From Sphingomonas sp. PP-F2F-G114-C0414 (GTDB lineage Bacteria; Pseudomonadota; Alphaproteobacteria; Sphingomonadales; Sphingomonadaceae), in NCBI RefSeq assembly GCF_003688595.1, contig NZ_RCWT01000011.1, forward strand, positions 372,001 to 436,000: 64,000 bases of DNA. Reading direction: 5' to 3'. Made by a program: the position numbers and the translations under genes. The notes beneath the pieces were generated by a model. That model had not been told where the DNA came from. It saw only the letters and a list, made by a program, of their open reading frames with translations, and did no database searches. This document shows, one piece after another, positions 9,284-18,773 of this stretch (positions are counted from its first letter, which is position 1; each line of letters opens with the position of its first letter).

Positions 9284-10492
9284 ATGCAGACCGCCGCGAA
9301 CCTCATGCCTATTCCTGGGCACATCGATCCCGTGCCCGTTCCCCGCAGCTTCGTGCCGCGCAGCGATGGGCGGATCGACCTGCTCGGGCTGTCGCTCGCC
9401 GATCTGCGGATGGCGCTGGAGACGTCGCAGCTCGAGGAGAAGCAGGCCAAGCTGCGCGCGAAACAGCTGTGGCACTGGATCTATAATCGCGGCGCGATCG
9501 AGTTCTCGGCGATGACCGATATCTCGAAGACGATGCACCCGTGGCTCGAGCAGCGCTTCGTGATCAGCCGGCCCAACGTGGTCGAGGCTCAAGTGTCGAC
9601 CGACGGGACGCGAAAGTGGCTGCTGCGGTCGGACGATAAGCAGGATTACGAGATGGTGTTCATCCCCGACGCGGATCGCGGCACGCTGTGCGTGTCGAGC
9701 CAGGTCGGCTGCACGCTCAATTGCACGTTCTGCCACACCGGCACGATGCGGCTGGTGCGCAATCTGACGCCCGCCGAGATCGTCGGCCAGGTGATGCTCG
9801 CGCGTGACTCGTTGGGCGAATGGCCGAGCCAGCCCGAGGGGCGGATGCTCACCAACATCGTGATGATGGGCATGGGCGAGCCGCTGTATAATTTTGAGAA
9901 TGTCCGCGATGCGCTGAAGCTGGTGATGGACGGAGCCGGCCTCGCGCTCAGCCGCCGGCGGATCACGTTGTCGACCAGCGGCGTGGTGCCGATGATGGCG
10001 CGCGCGGGGGCGGAGATCGGCGTGAACCTGGCCGTGTCGCTGCACGCGGTGACCAAGGAAGTGCGCGACGAGATCGTGCCGCTCAACCGGAAGTACGGCA
10101 TCGAGGAATTGTTGCAAGCGTGCGCGGACTATCCGGGCACGAACAACGCGCGCCGCATCACGTTCGAATATGTGATGCTGAAGGACAAGAACGACTCCGA
10201 CGACGACGCGCGCGAGCTCGTACGGTTGCTGCGGAAGTACGAGCTGCCGGCGAAGGTGAACCTCATTCCGTTCAACCCGTGGCCGGGCGCGCAATACGAG
10301 TGCTCGACGCCCGAGCGGATCAAGTCGTTCTCCAGCATCGTGTTCGGTGCAGGAATCTCGGCGCCGGTGCGGACGCCGCGCGGGCGCGATATCGATGCGG
10401 CGTGTGGGCAGTTGAAGACCGCCTCGGAGAAGAAGAGCCGCGCCCAACTGGATCGCGAGGCCGCCGCCGAGACTGATTCCGCCTTTGTCTGA
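9284..10492 (+). CDS. rlmN: 23S rRNA (adenine-C2)-methyltransferase RlmN
   Basis: A radical-SAM enzyme that methylates C2 of A2503 in 23S rRNA and also certain tRNAs. The 402-residue chain has the cluster motif CTLNCTFC (Cys143, Cys147, Cys150). The two reaction cysteines are Cys136 (TLCVSSQ) and Cys374 (DIDAACGQL). The SAM-binding GMGEPL segment is at about 197. The N-terminal HhH-like part ([12 protein letters not shown]) binds RNA. Length and motifs are normal. The last 8 bases overlap the TauE/SafE gene, which suggests co-transcription. Confidence 0.96.
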   Translation: MQTAANLMPIPGHIDPVPVPRSFVPRSDGRIDLLGLSLADLRMALETSQLEEKQAKLRAKQLWHWIYNRGAIEFSAMTDISKTMHPWLEQRFVISRPNVVEAQVSTDGTRKWLLRSDDKQDYEMVFIPDADRGTLCVSSQVGCTLNCTFCHTGTMRLVRNLTPAEIVGQVMLARDSLGEWPSQPEGRMLTNIVMMGMGEPLYNFENVRDALKLVMDGAGLALSRRRITLSTSGVVPMMARAGAEIGVNLAVSLHAVTKEVRDEIVPLNRKYGIEELLQACADYPGTNNARRITFEYVMLKDKNDSDDDARELVRLLRKYELPAKVNLIPFNPWPGAQYECSTPERIKSFSSIVFGAGISAPVRTPRGRDIDAACGQLKTASEKKSRAQLDREAAAETDSAFV

Positions 10493-11243
10493 TCTGGCTT
10501 CGCTGGGATTGGCGGCAGGTGCGGGGATGCTGGGCGGCGCGATGAACGCGCTGGCGGGCGGTGGCAGCTTCGCGACGATGCCGTCGCTGATCGCGCTCGG
10601 CCTGCCCTCGCCGATCGCCAACGCGACCAGCAACGTCGCGGTGCAGCCCGCGGCGATGGCGAGCGCATGGGCGTATCGCAGCGATCTCGGGCCGGTCGGC
10701 GGCGTCGGTATCCGGACGTTGGCGGGGATCACGTTCGTCGGTGGTCTCGTCGGCAGCCTGCTGTTGTTCTTTACCCCGGCGACCGCATTTGACGTGATCG
10801 TACCCTGGCTGCTGCTGATGGCGACGCTGGCGATCGCGTTCGGCAAGCCGGCCTCGACCTGGCTGCACGCACGCGTCGCGATCGGGTCGCGTTCGCTGAT
10901 CGCCGCGCAGACGTTGCTGGGGATCTATGGCGGTTATTTCGGGGGCGGCGTCGGGATGATGCTGACGGCGGCATGGGGATTGTTGTCCGGTGCCTCGCCC
11001 GCCAAGCTCGCCGCGCCGCGCACGCTGATGCTGGCGACCGCGAACGCCGCCGCGACGATCGTGTTCGCGGCGACCGGCATGGTCGCGTGGACATTGTGCC
11101 TGCCGATGATGGCGGGCGGCGTGGTCGGCGGGTATTTCGGCGCGCGGTTCGGACGGAAGCTGCCCGACGGGGTGATCCGGGGGTGGACGTTGCTGGTGAC
11201 GGCGACGACGACGGTGGTGTTCTTTTACCGAGCGTACGCCTGA
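10485..11243 (+). CDS. Sulfite exporter TauE/SafE family permease
   Basis: A 252-residue integral membrane protein with about eight hydrophobic segments. The family's two half-repeats are recognisable at [18 protein letters not shown] and, later, [14 protein letters not shown]. Members export sulfite, sulfoacetate or related organic anions; the substrate here is unknown. The likely start is TTG 10485, inside the rlmN end, giving the standard short N-terminus before the first membrane helix. Its pairing with rlmN looks like positional coupling rather than shared function. Confidence 0.88.
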   Translation: MSDLASLGLAAGAGMLGGAMNALAGGGSFATMPSLIALGLPSPIANATSNVAVQPAAMASAWAYRSDLGPVGGVGIRTLAGITFVGGLVGSLLLFFTPATAFDVIVPWLLLMATLAIAFGKPASTWLHARVAIGSRSLIAAQTLLGIYGGYFGGGVGMMLTAAWGLLSGASPAKLAAPRTLMLATANAAATIVFAATGMVAWTLCLPMMAGGVVGGYFGARFGRKLPDGVIRGWTLLVTATTTVVFFYRAYA

Positions 11244-11250
11244 ACCACGA

Positions 11251-11306
11251 TGTTTCCCCGCGAAGGCGGGGACCCAGTCTGGGCACCCGCCTTCGCGGGT
11301 GAACAA
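11251..11306. repeat. Palindromic repeat, family F, copy 1
   Basis: A hairpin of CCCGCGAAGGCGGGGACCC and the matching CACCCGCCTTCGCGGGTG, with CAGTCTGGG in the loop. It lies between the convergent TauE/SafE and flavin reductase genes and could form a transcript end for both. Confidence 0.8.
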
Positions 11307-11316
11307 GTTTGCTCGC

Positions 11317-11934
11317 TCATCCCGGCCGGCGCATCTTGAAGAGCGCGTCCTCGGTGATCTCGAAGTAATCCGCGGGCCCGCCGCCACGCAGGATCGGTTG
11401 CGCGCGCGCCGTCTGGTAGACACCGTCCTCAAGCATGGCCGGGTCGATGTGGATCGCGACCGCCTCGCCTAGCACCAGCCACTGGTCGAGTTCGCGGCCT
11501 TCCTTGGTTTCCAGGCGGATCAGCTGGGTGAGCTTGCACTCGAACTGCGCGCGGCTGGCGGCGACACGTGGGGGCTTTACCTTGGTCGAGGCGGCCATAT
11601 CGAGCTTGGCGAGCGCGAACTCGTCGACGTCGGCGGCGACGTTCGCGGCGGTCGTGTTCATCGCCTCGCTCAGATCGCGCGACACGAGGTTCCAGACGAA
11701 CTCGCCAGTCGCCTCGATATTGGCGACGCTGTCCTTCCACCCCATCGACGAGAAGCCGATGATCGGCGGGGTGTAGTTGAACAGGTTGAAGAAACTGTAC
11801 GGCGCGAGGTTCGGCACGCCATCGGCGGACAGCGTGCTGACCCAGCCGATCGGCCGCGGCGCGACGATCGCGTTGAGGGGATCATGCGGCAGGCGATGGC
11901 CGTTCGTGGGCTCGTAAGAATGCCATTCGGTCAT
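11317..11934 (-). CDS. Flavin reductase-like FMN-binding protein
   Basis: A 205-residue protein of the flavin reductase/NADH:FMN oxidoreductase split-barrel family. Diagnostic segments are IVAPRPIGWVST near residue 22, NLAPYSFFNLF and the C-terminal half with GEAVAIHI. It should bind FMN and reduce flavin with NAD(P)H, or act as a flavin-dependent oxidoreductase. ATG 11934 was chosen over ATG 11955 because AGGGA lies 8 bases upstream and the N-terminus MTEWHSYEP is typical. It is divergent from the cytochrome b/molybdoprotein operon, only 51 bases away, so the two may share a promoter region. Confidence 0.87.
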   Translation of the reverse strand: MTEWHSYEPTNGHRLPHDPLNAIVAPRPIGWVSTLSADGVPNLAPYSFFNLFNYTPPIIGFSSMGWKDSVANIEATGEFVWNLVSRDLSEAMNTTAANVAADVDEFALAKLDMAASTKVKPPRVAASRAQFECKLTQLIRLETKEGRELDQWLVLGEAVAIHIDPAMLEDGVYQTARAQPILRGGGPADYFEITEDALFKMRRPG

Positions 11935-11985
11935 ACGCTTATCCCTGCTATGCAACGTTTCGACTGCCTAGAGCGAAGGTCGAGC

Positions 11986-12744
11986 ATGAACGATCCCCTA
12001 CCCATCCCGATTATCAAGCGCCACAAACTGGCGACGCGCATCTGGCACTGGGTGACGGTGGTGACGATGTTCATCATGATCGGCAGCGGGATCGGCATCC
12101 TCAAGGCGCATCCGCGGCTGTATTGGGGCCGATACGGCGCGAATTTCGACACCGCGTGGACGACGCTCGACCAGTGGCCGAGCTGGCTGGTGTCGCTGCT
12201 CAACCTGCTGACGATCCCGATGAGCTATAACCTGGCGCTGTCGCGGCGTTGGCATCTGTTGTTCGCGCTGGTGCTCGCCTTCGCGCTGCTCGGGTTCATG
12301 ATCGTCAGCCTGATCAACAAGCATTTCCAGCGCGATCTTCGCGTGCGAGCTGCCGAGCTTTCGCCGCGCGAGGTCGCGCATGACGTGAAGGAGCATCTCG
12401 CGTTCCGCTTTCACGATCCCAAGAAGCCGGGCGCGTACAACATCCTCCAGAAGCTGTCGTACGTGGTGACGATCTTCGTGCTGATCCCGGTGATGATCCT
12501 GACCGGGCTGACGATGTCGCCGGGGATGGATGCGGCATGGCCGTGGCTGCTCGAGGTGTTCGGCGGGCGGCAGTCGGCGCGGTCGATCCACTTCATCGCT
12601 GCCACCGGGCTGGTGCTGTTCATCGTCGCGCATCTCGCGCTGGTGATCCTCGCGGGAACCTGGAACGAGGTACGGTCGATGATCACCGGGCGTTGGAAGG
12701 TTCCGGGGCACGTCCCCGCCCACCCGTCGGAGGACGTCGCATGA
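11986..12744 (+). CDS. Cytochrome b561-type membrane subunit
   Basis: A 252-residue membrane protein with about five transmembrane helices. Histidines positioned for b-type haem lie in the helices TRIWHWVTVV, RRWHLLFALV and SIHFIAATGLVLFIVAHLAL. It resembles bacterial cytochrome b561 and formate-dehydrogenase gamma subunits that pass electrons from the quinone pool to a periplasmic partner. ATG 11986 is used; the longer frame from 11884 has no ribosome-binding site and runs into the divergent gene. The TGA stop overlaps the ATG of the molybdoprotein gene, so the two are translated together and probably act together. Confidence 0.86.
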   Translation: MNDPLPIPIIKRHKLATRIWHWVTVVTMFIMIGSGIGILKAHPRLYWGRYGANFDTAWTTLDQWPSWLVSLLNLLTIPMSYNLALSRRWHLLFALVLAFALLGFMIVSLINKHFQRDLRVRAAELSPREVAHDVKEHLAFRFHDPKKPGAYNILQKLSYVVTIFVLIPVMILTGLTMSPGMDAAWPWLLEVFGGRQSARSIHFIAATGLVLFIVAHLALVILAGTWNEVRSMITGRWKVPGHVPAHPSEDVA

Positions 12745-13502
12745 GCACGATCATCACCCGCCGTGCGCTCGTCACGGGTGCCGCGGTCGGCGCCGGCGTT
12801 CTCCTGACCGGGTGCGACAAGATCGCCGCGAACCCCGAGGCGCGGAAAATCCTATTCATGGGCGAGGACATGAACCGCGGGTTGCAGCGTGCGCTGACCA
12901 ACCGCAACGCGCTGGCGCCCGAGTTCAGCCCCGCGCAGATGTCACCGATCTTCCGCTCCAACGGCACGAGCAATCCGGGGACCGCGGATTATACCGAAAT
13001 GGTCGTCAACAACTTCGCGGATTACCGGCTGAAGGTCGGCGGGCTGGTCGATAACCCGCTGTCGGTGTCGCTGCCGCAACTCCGCCAGATGCCGTCGCGG
13101 GCGCAGATCACGCGGCACGATTGCGTTGAGGGCTGGAGCGCGATCGGCAAATGGCAGGGGCCGAAGCTCGGCGCGCTGCTGACCGCCGCGAAGATCCGCG
13201 ACACGGCGCGCTATATCGTCTTCACCTGCGCCGACCTCTACCGCGGCGCGAACTATTACGAGTCGGTCGATCTGGTCGACGCGTTCCACCCGCAGACGAT
13301 CCTGGCCTGGGCGCTGAACGATCAGGTGCTCGACGTCGCGCATGGCGCGCCCGTCCGGCTCAGGGTCGAACGCCAGCTCGGCTACAAGCACGCCAAATAC
13401 GTCATGGCGATCGACGCGGTCGCCAGCCTCGCCGGGATCGGCAAGGGCAAGGGCGGCTATTGGGAAGATAACGTAGATTATGACTGGTACGCGGGGATCT
13501 GA
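12741..13502 (+). CDS. Molybdopterin-dependent oxidoreductase, sulfite-oxidase fold
   Basis: A 253-residue protein of the sulfite oxidase/YedY (MsrP) fold. The N-terminus has twin arginines (ITRRALVTG) and then a lipobox LTGC (Cys25), so it is probably a Tat-exported lipoprotein facing the periplasm. Cys128 in RHDCVEGW is the expected molybdenum ligand, and GYKHAKYV matches the conserved substrate-side segment. The start overlaps the stop of the cytochrome b gene (ATGA). The pair looks like a quinone-linked periplasmic reductase or oxidase. The substrate, which could be methionine sulfoxide, sulfite or another oxide, cannot be told. Confidence 0.87.
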   Translation: MSTIITRRALVTGAAVGAGVLLTGCDKIAANPEARKILFMGEDMNRGLQRALTNRNALAPEFSPAQMSPIFRSNGTSNPGTADYTEMVVNNFADYRLKVGGLVDNPLSVSLPQLRQMPSRAQITRHDCVEGWSAIGKWQGPKLGALLTAAKIRDTARYIVFTCADLYRGANYYESVDLVDAFHPQTILAWALNDQVLDVAHGAPVRLRVERQLGYKHAKYVMAIDAVASLAGIGKGKGGYWEDNVDYDWYAGI

Positions 13503-13538
13503 CGCGCGCCGAGGGGTGGCGCAATTCCGTACCAGTCA
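13481..13538. repeat. Inverted repeat spanning the molybdoprotein stop codon
   Basis: TGACTGGTACG at 13481-13491 is exactly complementary to CGTACCAGTCA at 13528-13538. The left arm is coding (the Asp-Trp-Tyr end of the protein) and the right arm lies 15 bases before the cfa start. It could be a transcript hairpin or a protein-binding site. Confidence 0.6.
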
Positions 13539-13552
13539 TTAGCTAACCCAGC

Positions 13553-14779
13553 ATGGCTCTTTTCGATCGTTTCCTGGCCCGGCAGGTTAAAACCGGCGAA
13601 CTCACGCTCATCCATGCCAACGGCACGACCAAGCATTTCGGCAAGCCCGACCCCGCGTACAATCCCGTCACGATCCGACTGACCGAGCCCGGTGTCGCGG
13701 GGGCGATCATCCGCCACCCGGCGCTCGGCGCGGCGGAGGCGTTCATGGACGGGCGCTTGGTGATCGAACGCGGCGACATTCGCGATCTGGTCAATCTGCT
13801 CAAGGGCAACAGCCCGTGGGAGCGTGGTGGTGGGCTCAATCCCTCGCTGCCGATCAAGCTGCTCGACAAGGTGGTGCACCGTGTCGACCGCGTGAACATG
13901 GCGCGCCGGTCGAAGAAGAACGTCGCGCATCACTATGATCTGTCGGATCGGCTGTACGACCTGTTCCTCGATGCGGACCGGCAATATTCCTGCGCGTACT
14001 TTACCGATGCCAGCAACACCCTTGAGCAGGCGCAGTCCGACAAGAAGGCGCATATCGCCGCAAAGCTGGCGATCCAGCCGGGGATGCGCGTGCTCGACAT
14101 CGGCTGCGGCTGGGGCGGGATGGCGCTGTACCTGCATGCGAAGACCGGTGCCGAAGTGCTCGGCGTGACCCTGAGCGAGGAGCAATTGAAAGTCGCGCGG
14201 CGGCGGGCCGAGGAAGCGGGCGTTGCCGACAAGGTGAAGTTCGAACTGATCGATTATCGCGCGCTGACGGGCAGTTTCGACCGGATCGTCTCGGTCGGGA
14301 TGTTCGAGCATGTCGGCCCGGCGCACTACAAGGCGTTCTTCCGCAAGTGCCGCGACCTGCTGACCGACGACGGCGTGATGCTGCTCCACACGATCGGCCG
14401 GATGGGCGGGCCTGGCGTCACCGACACCTTCACGACCAAATATATTTTCCCGGGCGGGTATAACCCGGCGCTGTCGGAAATCGTGAAGGGGTATGAGGGG
14501 CTGCGGATGTTCCCGACCGATATCGAGGTGCTGCGCGTGCATTACGCGCTGACGATCGACCAATGGTACGATCGGACGGTGGCGGCGAAGGATTCGATCG
14601 TCGCGCTGTACGACGAGCGGTTCTACCGGATGTGGACGTTCTATCTCGCGGGCGCGGCGGCAGCGTTCCGGACAGGGGGGATGGTCAATTACCAGATCCA
14701 GCTGTCGAAGAGCCGGATGACGTTGCCGTTGACCCGCGACTACATGATCGAAGGCGAGCGGGCTTTGCGGCAGGGCTGA
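13553..14779 (+). CDS. cfa: Cyclopropane-fatty-acyl-phospholipid synthase
   Basis: A SAM-dependent enzyme that adds a methylene bridge to unsaturated acyl chains of membrane phospholipids. The 408-residue protein shows an N-terminal lipid-handling domain and then the methyltransferase motif VLDIGCGWGG. It also has KKNVAHHYDLSD, QYSCAYF (catalytic-region cysteine), and the GMFEHVG and KYIFPGG segments typical of CFA synthases. The start is ATG 13553. It stands alone, with an inverted repeat upstream and a repeat element just after the stop. Confidence 0.94.
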   Translation: MALFDRFLARQVKTGELTLIHANGTTKHFGKPDPAYNPVTIRLTEPGVAGAIIRHPALGAAEAFMDGRLVIERGDIRDLVNLLKGNSPWERGGGLNPSLPIKLLDKVVHRVDRVNMARRSKKNVAHHYDLSDRLYDLFLDADRQYSCAYFTDASNTLEQAQSDKKAHIAAKLAIQPGMRVLDIGCGWGGMALYLHAKTGAEVLGVTLSEEQLKVARRRAEEAGVADKVKFELIDYRALTGSFDRIVSVGMFEHVGPAHYKAFFRKCRDLLTDDGVMLLHTIGRMGGPGVTDTFTTKYIFPGGYNPALSEIVKGYEGLRMFPTDIEVLRVHYALTIDQWYDRTVAAKDSIVALYDERFYRMWTFYLAGAAAAFRTGGMVNYQIQLSKSRMTLPLTRDYMIEGERALRQG

Positions 14780-14782
14780 CCT

Positions 14783-14890
14783 GCCCCCCTCCCTGGAAGG
14801 GAGGGGCTGGGGGTGGGTCGGCCGCTTGGGGTGGGCGGCGCCTGCAAAACCGACCGACCCACCCCTAACCCCTCCCTGGAAGGGAGGGGG
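14783..14890. repeat. Palindromic repeat, family B, copy 2
   Basis: Arms CCTCCCTGGAAGGGAGGGG (left) and CCCTCCCTGGAAGGGAGGGG (right), with GGGGGTGGGTCGG and CCGACCCACCCCT inside. It fills the space between the convergent cfa and EF-hand genes. Confidence 0.85.
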
Positions 14891-14902
14891 ATCGGTTGCG
14901 CT

Positions 14903-15292
14903 TTAGCGCGGACCCTGGATCTGCGCCTTGGCCGCAGCGCGCTCATCGCCGCCGATCTTGCCGTCGTGGTTCGCGTCGTATTTTGCGAACGTCGCCGCCA
15001 GCAGCGCCTGTGCTTCGGCCTGCGTGACCTTGCCGTCCTTGTTCTTGTCCGCGCTCGTGAACCACAGATCGGCGAGACGCTTGGCGTGCACGGGATCGGG
15101 ACGCCCTGCCCCGACCTTCATGTTGTCGATCCGTGCCAGCACCTCGGCGCGGGTCAGGACGCCATCCTTGTTGGTATCCGATGCGGCGAACTCGGTCTTG
15201 AACTTGGCGGCGGCCGAGGCGCGGGTTTCCTGCGCGAGCGCCGGGGTTGCGAGACCGACAAGAACGAGAAGGGTGAGGCTTTGGCGTAGCAC
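14903..15292 (-). CDS. Exported EF-hand calcium-binding protein
   Basis: A 129-residue protein with a signal peptide (LTLLVLVGLATPALAQ) and three EF-hand loops: DTNKDGVLTRAE, DKNKDGKVTQAE and DANHDGKIGGDE. Each carries acidic or Asn residues at the liganding positions. It should bind calcium in the periplasm; no enzymatic domain is present. The start is probably GTG 15292, with GGAG about 10 bases upstream. The much longer open frame beyond it is the antisense shadow of argG. Confidence 0.85.
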   Translation of the reverse strand: MLRQSLTLLVLVGLATPALAQETRASAAAKFKTEFAASDTNKDGVLTRAEVLARIDNMKVGAGRPDPVHAKRLADLWFTSADKNKDGKVTQAEAQALLAATFAKYDANHDGKIGGDERAAAKAQIQGPR

Positions 15293-15439
15293 GGTCGGGA
15301 CACTCCAGTGGATGTGCGGCGCGAATAGCGGGATTCGGTTGTACGCGCCATTAACGCGTGTCAGGCGTCCGGCGGTTGCGCGAACGCGCCTCAACGCATA
15401 GGGGCGCGGGCATTGGATATTGCCCGAAGGATCCTGCCC

Positions 15440-16681
15440 GTGACCGATCAGAGCAACCCCGCCGGCGGCGCCGGAATTAACCGCGTCGTACTCGCCTATT
15501 CCGGTGGCCTGGACACGAGCGTGATCCTGAAATGGCTCCAGCAGACGTATAACTGCGAAGTCGTGACCTTCACCGCCGATCTCGGCCAGGGCGAGGAACT
15601 CGAGCCGGCGCGCGCCAAGGCCGAGATGATGGGCGTCAAGCCCGAGCACATCTTCGTCGACGATCTGCGCGAGGAATTCGTGCGCGACTACGTGTTCCCG
15701 ATGATGCGGTCGAACGCGTTGTACGAGGGGCTGTACCTTCTCGGTACGTCGATCGCGCGGCCGCTGATCGCCAAGCGCCAGATCGAGATCGCCAAGATGG
15801 TCGGCGCCGACGCGGTCAGCCACGGCGCGACCGGCAAGGGCAACGACCAGGTCCGCTTCGAGCTCGGCTATTACGCGCTGTCGCCCGACATCAAGGTCAT
15901 CGCGCCGTGGCGCGAATGGGATCTGACCAGCCGCACCAAGCTGATCGAGTTCGCCGAACAGCACCAGATTCCGGTCAGCAAGGACAAGCGCGGCGAGTCG
16001 CCGTTCTCGACCGATGCGAACATGCTGCACACGTCGTCCGAGGGTAAGGTGCTCGAGAACCCGTGGGACGAGGTGCCGGATTACGTCTATTCGCGCACCG
16101 TGAACCCCGAGGACGCGCCCGATGCCCCCGAGTACATCACGGTCGATTTCGAGCGCGGCGACGGTGTCGCGATCAACGGCGAGGGCATGAGCCCGGCGAC
16201 GTTGCTGTCGACGCTCAACGAATACGGCCGCCGCCACGGCATCGGTCGTCTCGACCTCGTCGAGAACCGCTTCGTGGGCATGAAGAGCCGCGGCATGTAC
16301 GAGACTCCCGGCGGCACGATCTATCACCTCGCGCATCGTGGCATCGAGCAGCTGACGCTCGACCGCGGCGCCGCGCATCTGAAGGACGAGCTGGCGCCGC
16401 GCTATGCCGAGCTGCTCTACAACGGCTTCTGGTTCAGCCCCGAGCGTGAGATGCTGCAGGCGGCGATCGACCATAGCCAGGTAAAGGTGTCGGGCACCGT
16501 CCGGCTGAAGCTCTACAAGGGCGGCGTGTACGTAGTGGGGCGGAAATCGCCAAATTCGCTGTATTCGGAGAAGGTCGTGACGTTCGAGGACGACCAGGGC
16601 GCCTACGACCAGCGCGACGCGGAAGGCTTCATCAAGCTGAACGCGCTGCGGTTGCGCTTGCTGGGGCGGCGCGACCGGTAA
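15440..16681 (+). CDS. argG: Argininosuccinate synthase
   Basis: Joins citrulline and aspartate with ATP in the penultimate step of arginine synthesis. The 413-residue protein has the PP-loop [12 protein letters not shown] near the N-terminus and the family segments [19 protein letters not shown]-equivalent APWREWDL and SPEREML. GTG 15440 is preferred over TTG 15413 because GAAGGA lies about 9 bases upstream and the N-terminus then has a normal length. It is transcribed away from the EF-hand gene; the 147-base gap presumably holds both promoters. Confidence 0.96.
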   Translation: MTDQSNPAGGAGINRVVLAYSGGLDTSVILKWLQQTYNCEVVTFTADLGQGEELEPARAKAEMMGVKPEHIFVDDLREEFVRDYVFPMMRSNALYEGLYLLGTSIARPLIAKRQIEIAKMVGADAVSHGATGKGNDQVRFELGYYALSPDIKVIAPWREWDLTSRTKLIEFAEQHQIPVSKDKRGESPFSTDANMLHTSSEGKVLENPWDEVPDYVYSRTVNPEDAPDAPEYITVDFERGDGVAINGEGMSPATLLSTLNEYGRRHGIGRLDLVENRFVGMKSRGMYETPGGTIYHLAHRGIEQLTLDRGAAHLKDELAPRYAELLYNGFWFSPEREMLQAAIDHSQVKVSGTVRLKLYKGGVYVVGRKSPNSLYSEKVVTFEDDQGAYDQRDAEGFIKLNALRLRLLGRRDR

Positions 16682-16772
16682 CGATCGGTTGCGAACCTCG
16701 TTCGGCATTGCGCGTTAACCAAATGTCATCGACTTGAGGGCAGGCTCGCATTTCTGATTGGGGAGATGCGAC

Positions 16773-17363
16773 GTGCTGGCTGCAGTTCATGATAAACTAG
16801 TGTTCGGGCGCCGGGTGCGGCGCCTGGCGGCCGTGATCGCGGAACGGCTGCCGGACGGCGCACGGGTGCTCGACGTCGGATGCGGGAGCGGCGATCTGGC
16901 CGTGCTGATCATGCAAAAGCGCCCCGATGTCGTGATCGAGGGCATCGACGTGCTGGTCCGCCCCGATACTGCGATCCCGGTTCACGCCTTTGACGGCGCG
17001 CATATCCCGTTCGACGACAACGCGTTCGACGCGGCGATCGTGGTCGACGTGCTGCATCATACCGACGATCCCGAAGCCGTGCTCGCCGAGATCGCGCGTA
17101 TCGCGCCGATGGTCATCATCAAGGACCACTTGCGCGACGGAATCGCGGCAAACACCACGTTGCGATTCATGGATTGGGTTGGCAACGCAGCCCACGGCGT
17201 CCGATTGCCGTATAATTATCTGTCGCGCAAAGAATGGACCAATATCTGGCGCACGCTGGACCTCGGCAGCAGCCGGTTCGCCACGCGCTTGTCGCTCTAT
17301 CCCCGTCCGTTCTCGTGGCTGTTCGATCGCGGGCTGCATTTCGTCACGGTGCTCTCGCGCTGA
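16773..17363 (+). CDS. Class I SAM-dependent methyltransferase
   Basis: A 196-residue Rossmann-fold methyltransferase. Motif I is VLDVGCGSGDLAV, the acidic loop ends in EGIDVLVRP, and motif IV lies in AAIVVDVLHHTDDPEAV. The C-terminal segment NAAHGVRLPYNYLSRKEW is like that of methyltransferases found beside bacterial glycan or lipid-linked sugar genes. GTG 16773 has GGGGAGA upstream and is preferred over TTG 16758. The substrate is unknown; the convergent GT2 gene suggests a glycolipid or polyprenyl-linked sugar, which is only an inference. Confidence 0.82.
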   Translation: MLAAVHDKLVFGRRVRRLAAVIAERLPDGARVLDVGCGSGDLAVLIMQKRPDVVIEGIDVLVRPDTAIPVHAFDGAHIPFDDNAFDAAIVVDVLHHTDDPEAVLAEIARIAPMVIIKDHLRDGIAANTTLRFMDWVGNAAHGVRLPYNYLSRKEWTNIWRTLDLGSSRFATRLSLYPRPFSWLFDRGLHFVTVLSR

Positions 17364-17402
17364 ACCGAAGCGCACCGCCTGGCATCAAAACCATCGGACA
17401 TG

Positions 17403-17440
17403 AAAAAGGGGAGGATACGGTGATCGTATCCTCCCCTTTT
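17403..17440. terminator. Bidirectional rho-independent terminator
   Basis: A perfect 15-bp stem AAAAGGGGAGGATAC / GTATCCTCCCCTTTT with a 7-base loop, flanked by A-rich and T-rich ends. It lies between the convergent methyltransferase and glycosyltransferase genes and can end transcripts from both sides. Confidence 0.9.
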
Positions 17441-17457
17441 CCATGCCTGTCGCGCCA

Positions 17458-18675
17458 TCAGCGATCGGATCGGGTATCGATCAATCCGATCAGGAAGCTG
17501 GTGAACATCGTCTGCAACCCGATGACGCTCGCCACCATCGTCGGGATCGCCAGACGCATGAGATGGACCGGCTCCATCGGCCCGAATCCCGCCCGCCCCC
17601 ATTGTGCGAGCAGACCTGCACTCCCGGCCATGCCGAGCAGCAGGAGCAGTCCGCCGACGATGCAGCCGCGCTCGACGCTGAAGTGGCGGCGGAATTGCTC
17701 GACCCGCATGCTGGTCGGCCACAAGGCGCTCGCGACGCCGTACAGTCGAGCGAGGATGCCGAAGCCGATCAGCTGACTGCCCAGCAGCATCGCCATCGCC
17801 GCGAACAGCATCGTCGTCGCGCTGAGTTCGATACCGCCGAGTTCGACACCGCCGGTCGCGAGCACCGCGACTCCCGCCGTGCCGCCAGCCGCCGCGAGCA
17901 AGCCGGGATAAACGAACAGAAACCGGGGAGCGTAGGTCAACAGGAAGCGCAGATGCCGCCAGCCATCGCGCCACGTCCGCAAATGCGGCGGGCGGCTACG
18001 TCCGTCCTGCGACAGCGTCGTCGACACCTGACGGACGTCGAGCCGGTGCATGACCGCCTTGACCACCATCTCGCTGGCGAACTCCATTCCCGACGATCGC
18101 AGTCCGAGACCCAGGACCGAATCGCGGCGAAAACCACGCAGGCCGCAATGGAAGTCGCCGATGCGCGCGTTGAACAGGCGTCGCCCGAGAAAGCTGAGGA
18201 CCGGATTGCCCAGATACCGATGCAGCGGCGGCATCGCACCGGGTGCGATGCCGCCCTGGAACCGGTTGCCCATCACCAGTTCGCCGCCGTTGCGCAGCGC
18301 GGTGACGAACGGCATCAGCGCGAGAAAATCGTAGCTGTCGTCGGCATCGCCCATGATCACGTATCGGCCGCGAGCGGCGGCGATCCCGCCCAGCAGCGCA
18401 GCGCCATAGCCCTTCGCGTCGACACCGACGAGGCGTGCGCCCATCGCATTGGCGATCTGGCGCGAGCCGTCGGTCGATCCGTTGTCGGCGATCACCACCT
18501 CGCCGGCGATCCCGCTGGTCCGCAGGAATTCCTGCGCCTTGCGGATGCACAGCGCCAGCGTCTCCGCTTCGTTGAGGCAGGGCATGACGATCGACAGTTC
18601 GAGCGCATCCTCCGCTTCGGTGCCCGACGTATCGCGTTCGACGATCGGCGATTGATAGGCCAGCACTGTCGGCAT
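17458..18675 (-). CDS. GT2-family glycosyltransferase, DPM1/DpgS-like, with C-terminal membrane helices
   Basis: A 405-residue protein. Its N-terminal GT-A domain has SIVMPCLNEAETL, ADNGSTDGS and the metal-binding GDADDSYDF, followed by DFHCGLRGF. This order matches polyprenyl-phosphate sugar transferases. The C-terminal third has about four hydrophobic helices, so it should work at the inner membrane and move a sugar from a nucleotide donor to a lipid carrier. ATG 18675 has GGGAGGA 7 bases upstream and replaces the longer frame from 18702. It is divergent from the large polytopic protein gene at 18774, which may use the lipid-linked sugar. Confidence 0.87.
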   Translation of the reverse strand: MPTVLAYQSPIVERDTSGTEAEDALELSIVMPCLNEAETLALCIRKAQEFLRTSGIAGEVVIADNGSTDGSRQIANAMGARLVGVDAKGYGAALLGGIAAARGRYVIMGDADDSYDFLALMPFVTALRNGGELVMGNRFQGGIAPGAMPPLHRYLGNPVLSFLGRRLFNARIGDFHCGLRGFRRDSVLGLGLRSSGMEFASEMVVKAVMHRLDVRQVSTTLSQDGRSRPPHLRTWRDGWRHLRFLLTYAPRFLFVYPGLLAAAGGTAGVAVLATGGVELGGIELSATTMLFAAMAMLLGSQLIGFGILARLYGVASALWPTSMRVEQFRRHFSVERGCIVGGLLLLLGMAGSAGLLAQWGRAGFGPMEPVHLMRLAIPTMVASVIGLQTMFTSFLIGLIDTRSDR

Positions 18676-18773
18676 GGATGATCCTCCCTTGCCCGAAGGC
18701 ATACCGAGCGAACGCTAAAAAGAGGGTTAACTATTCGCCGCTAAGCCGACGAGGTTCGCCTTAGGATGACCGC

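Noticed and set aside
14903..16708. A 601-codon minus-strand frame across argG
   Set aside because: Only its last 129 codons read as a protein (the EF-hand protein). The rest is antisense to argG, with Arg/His/Val-rich composition typical of shadow frames in high-GC DNA.
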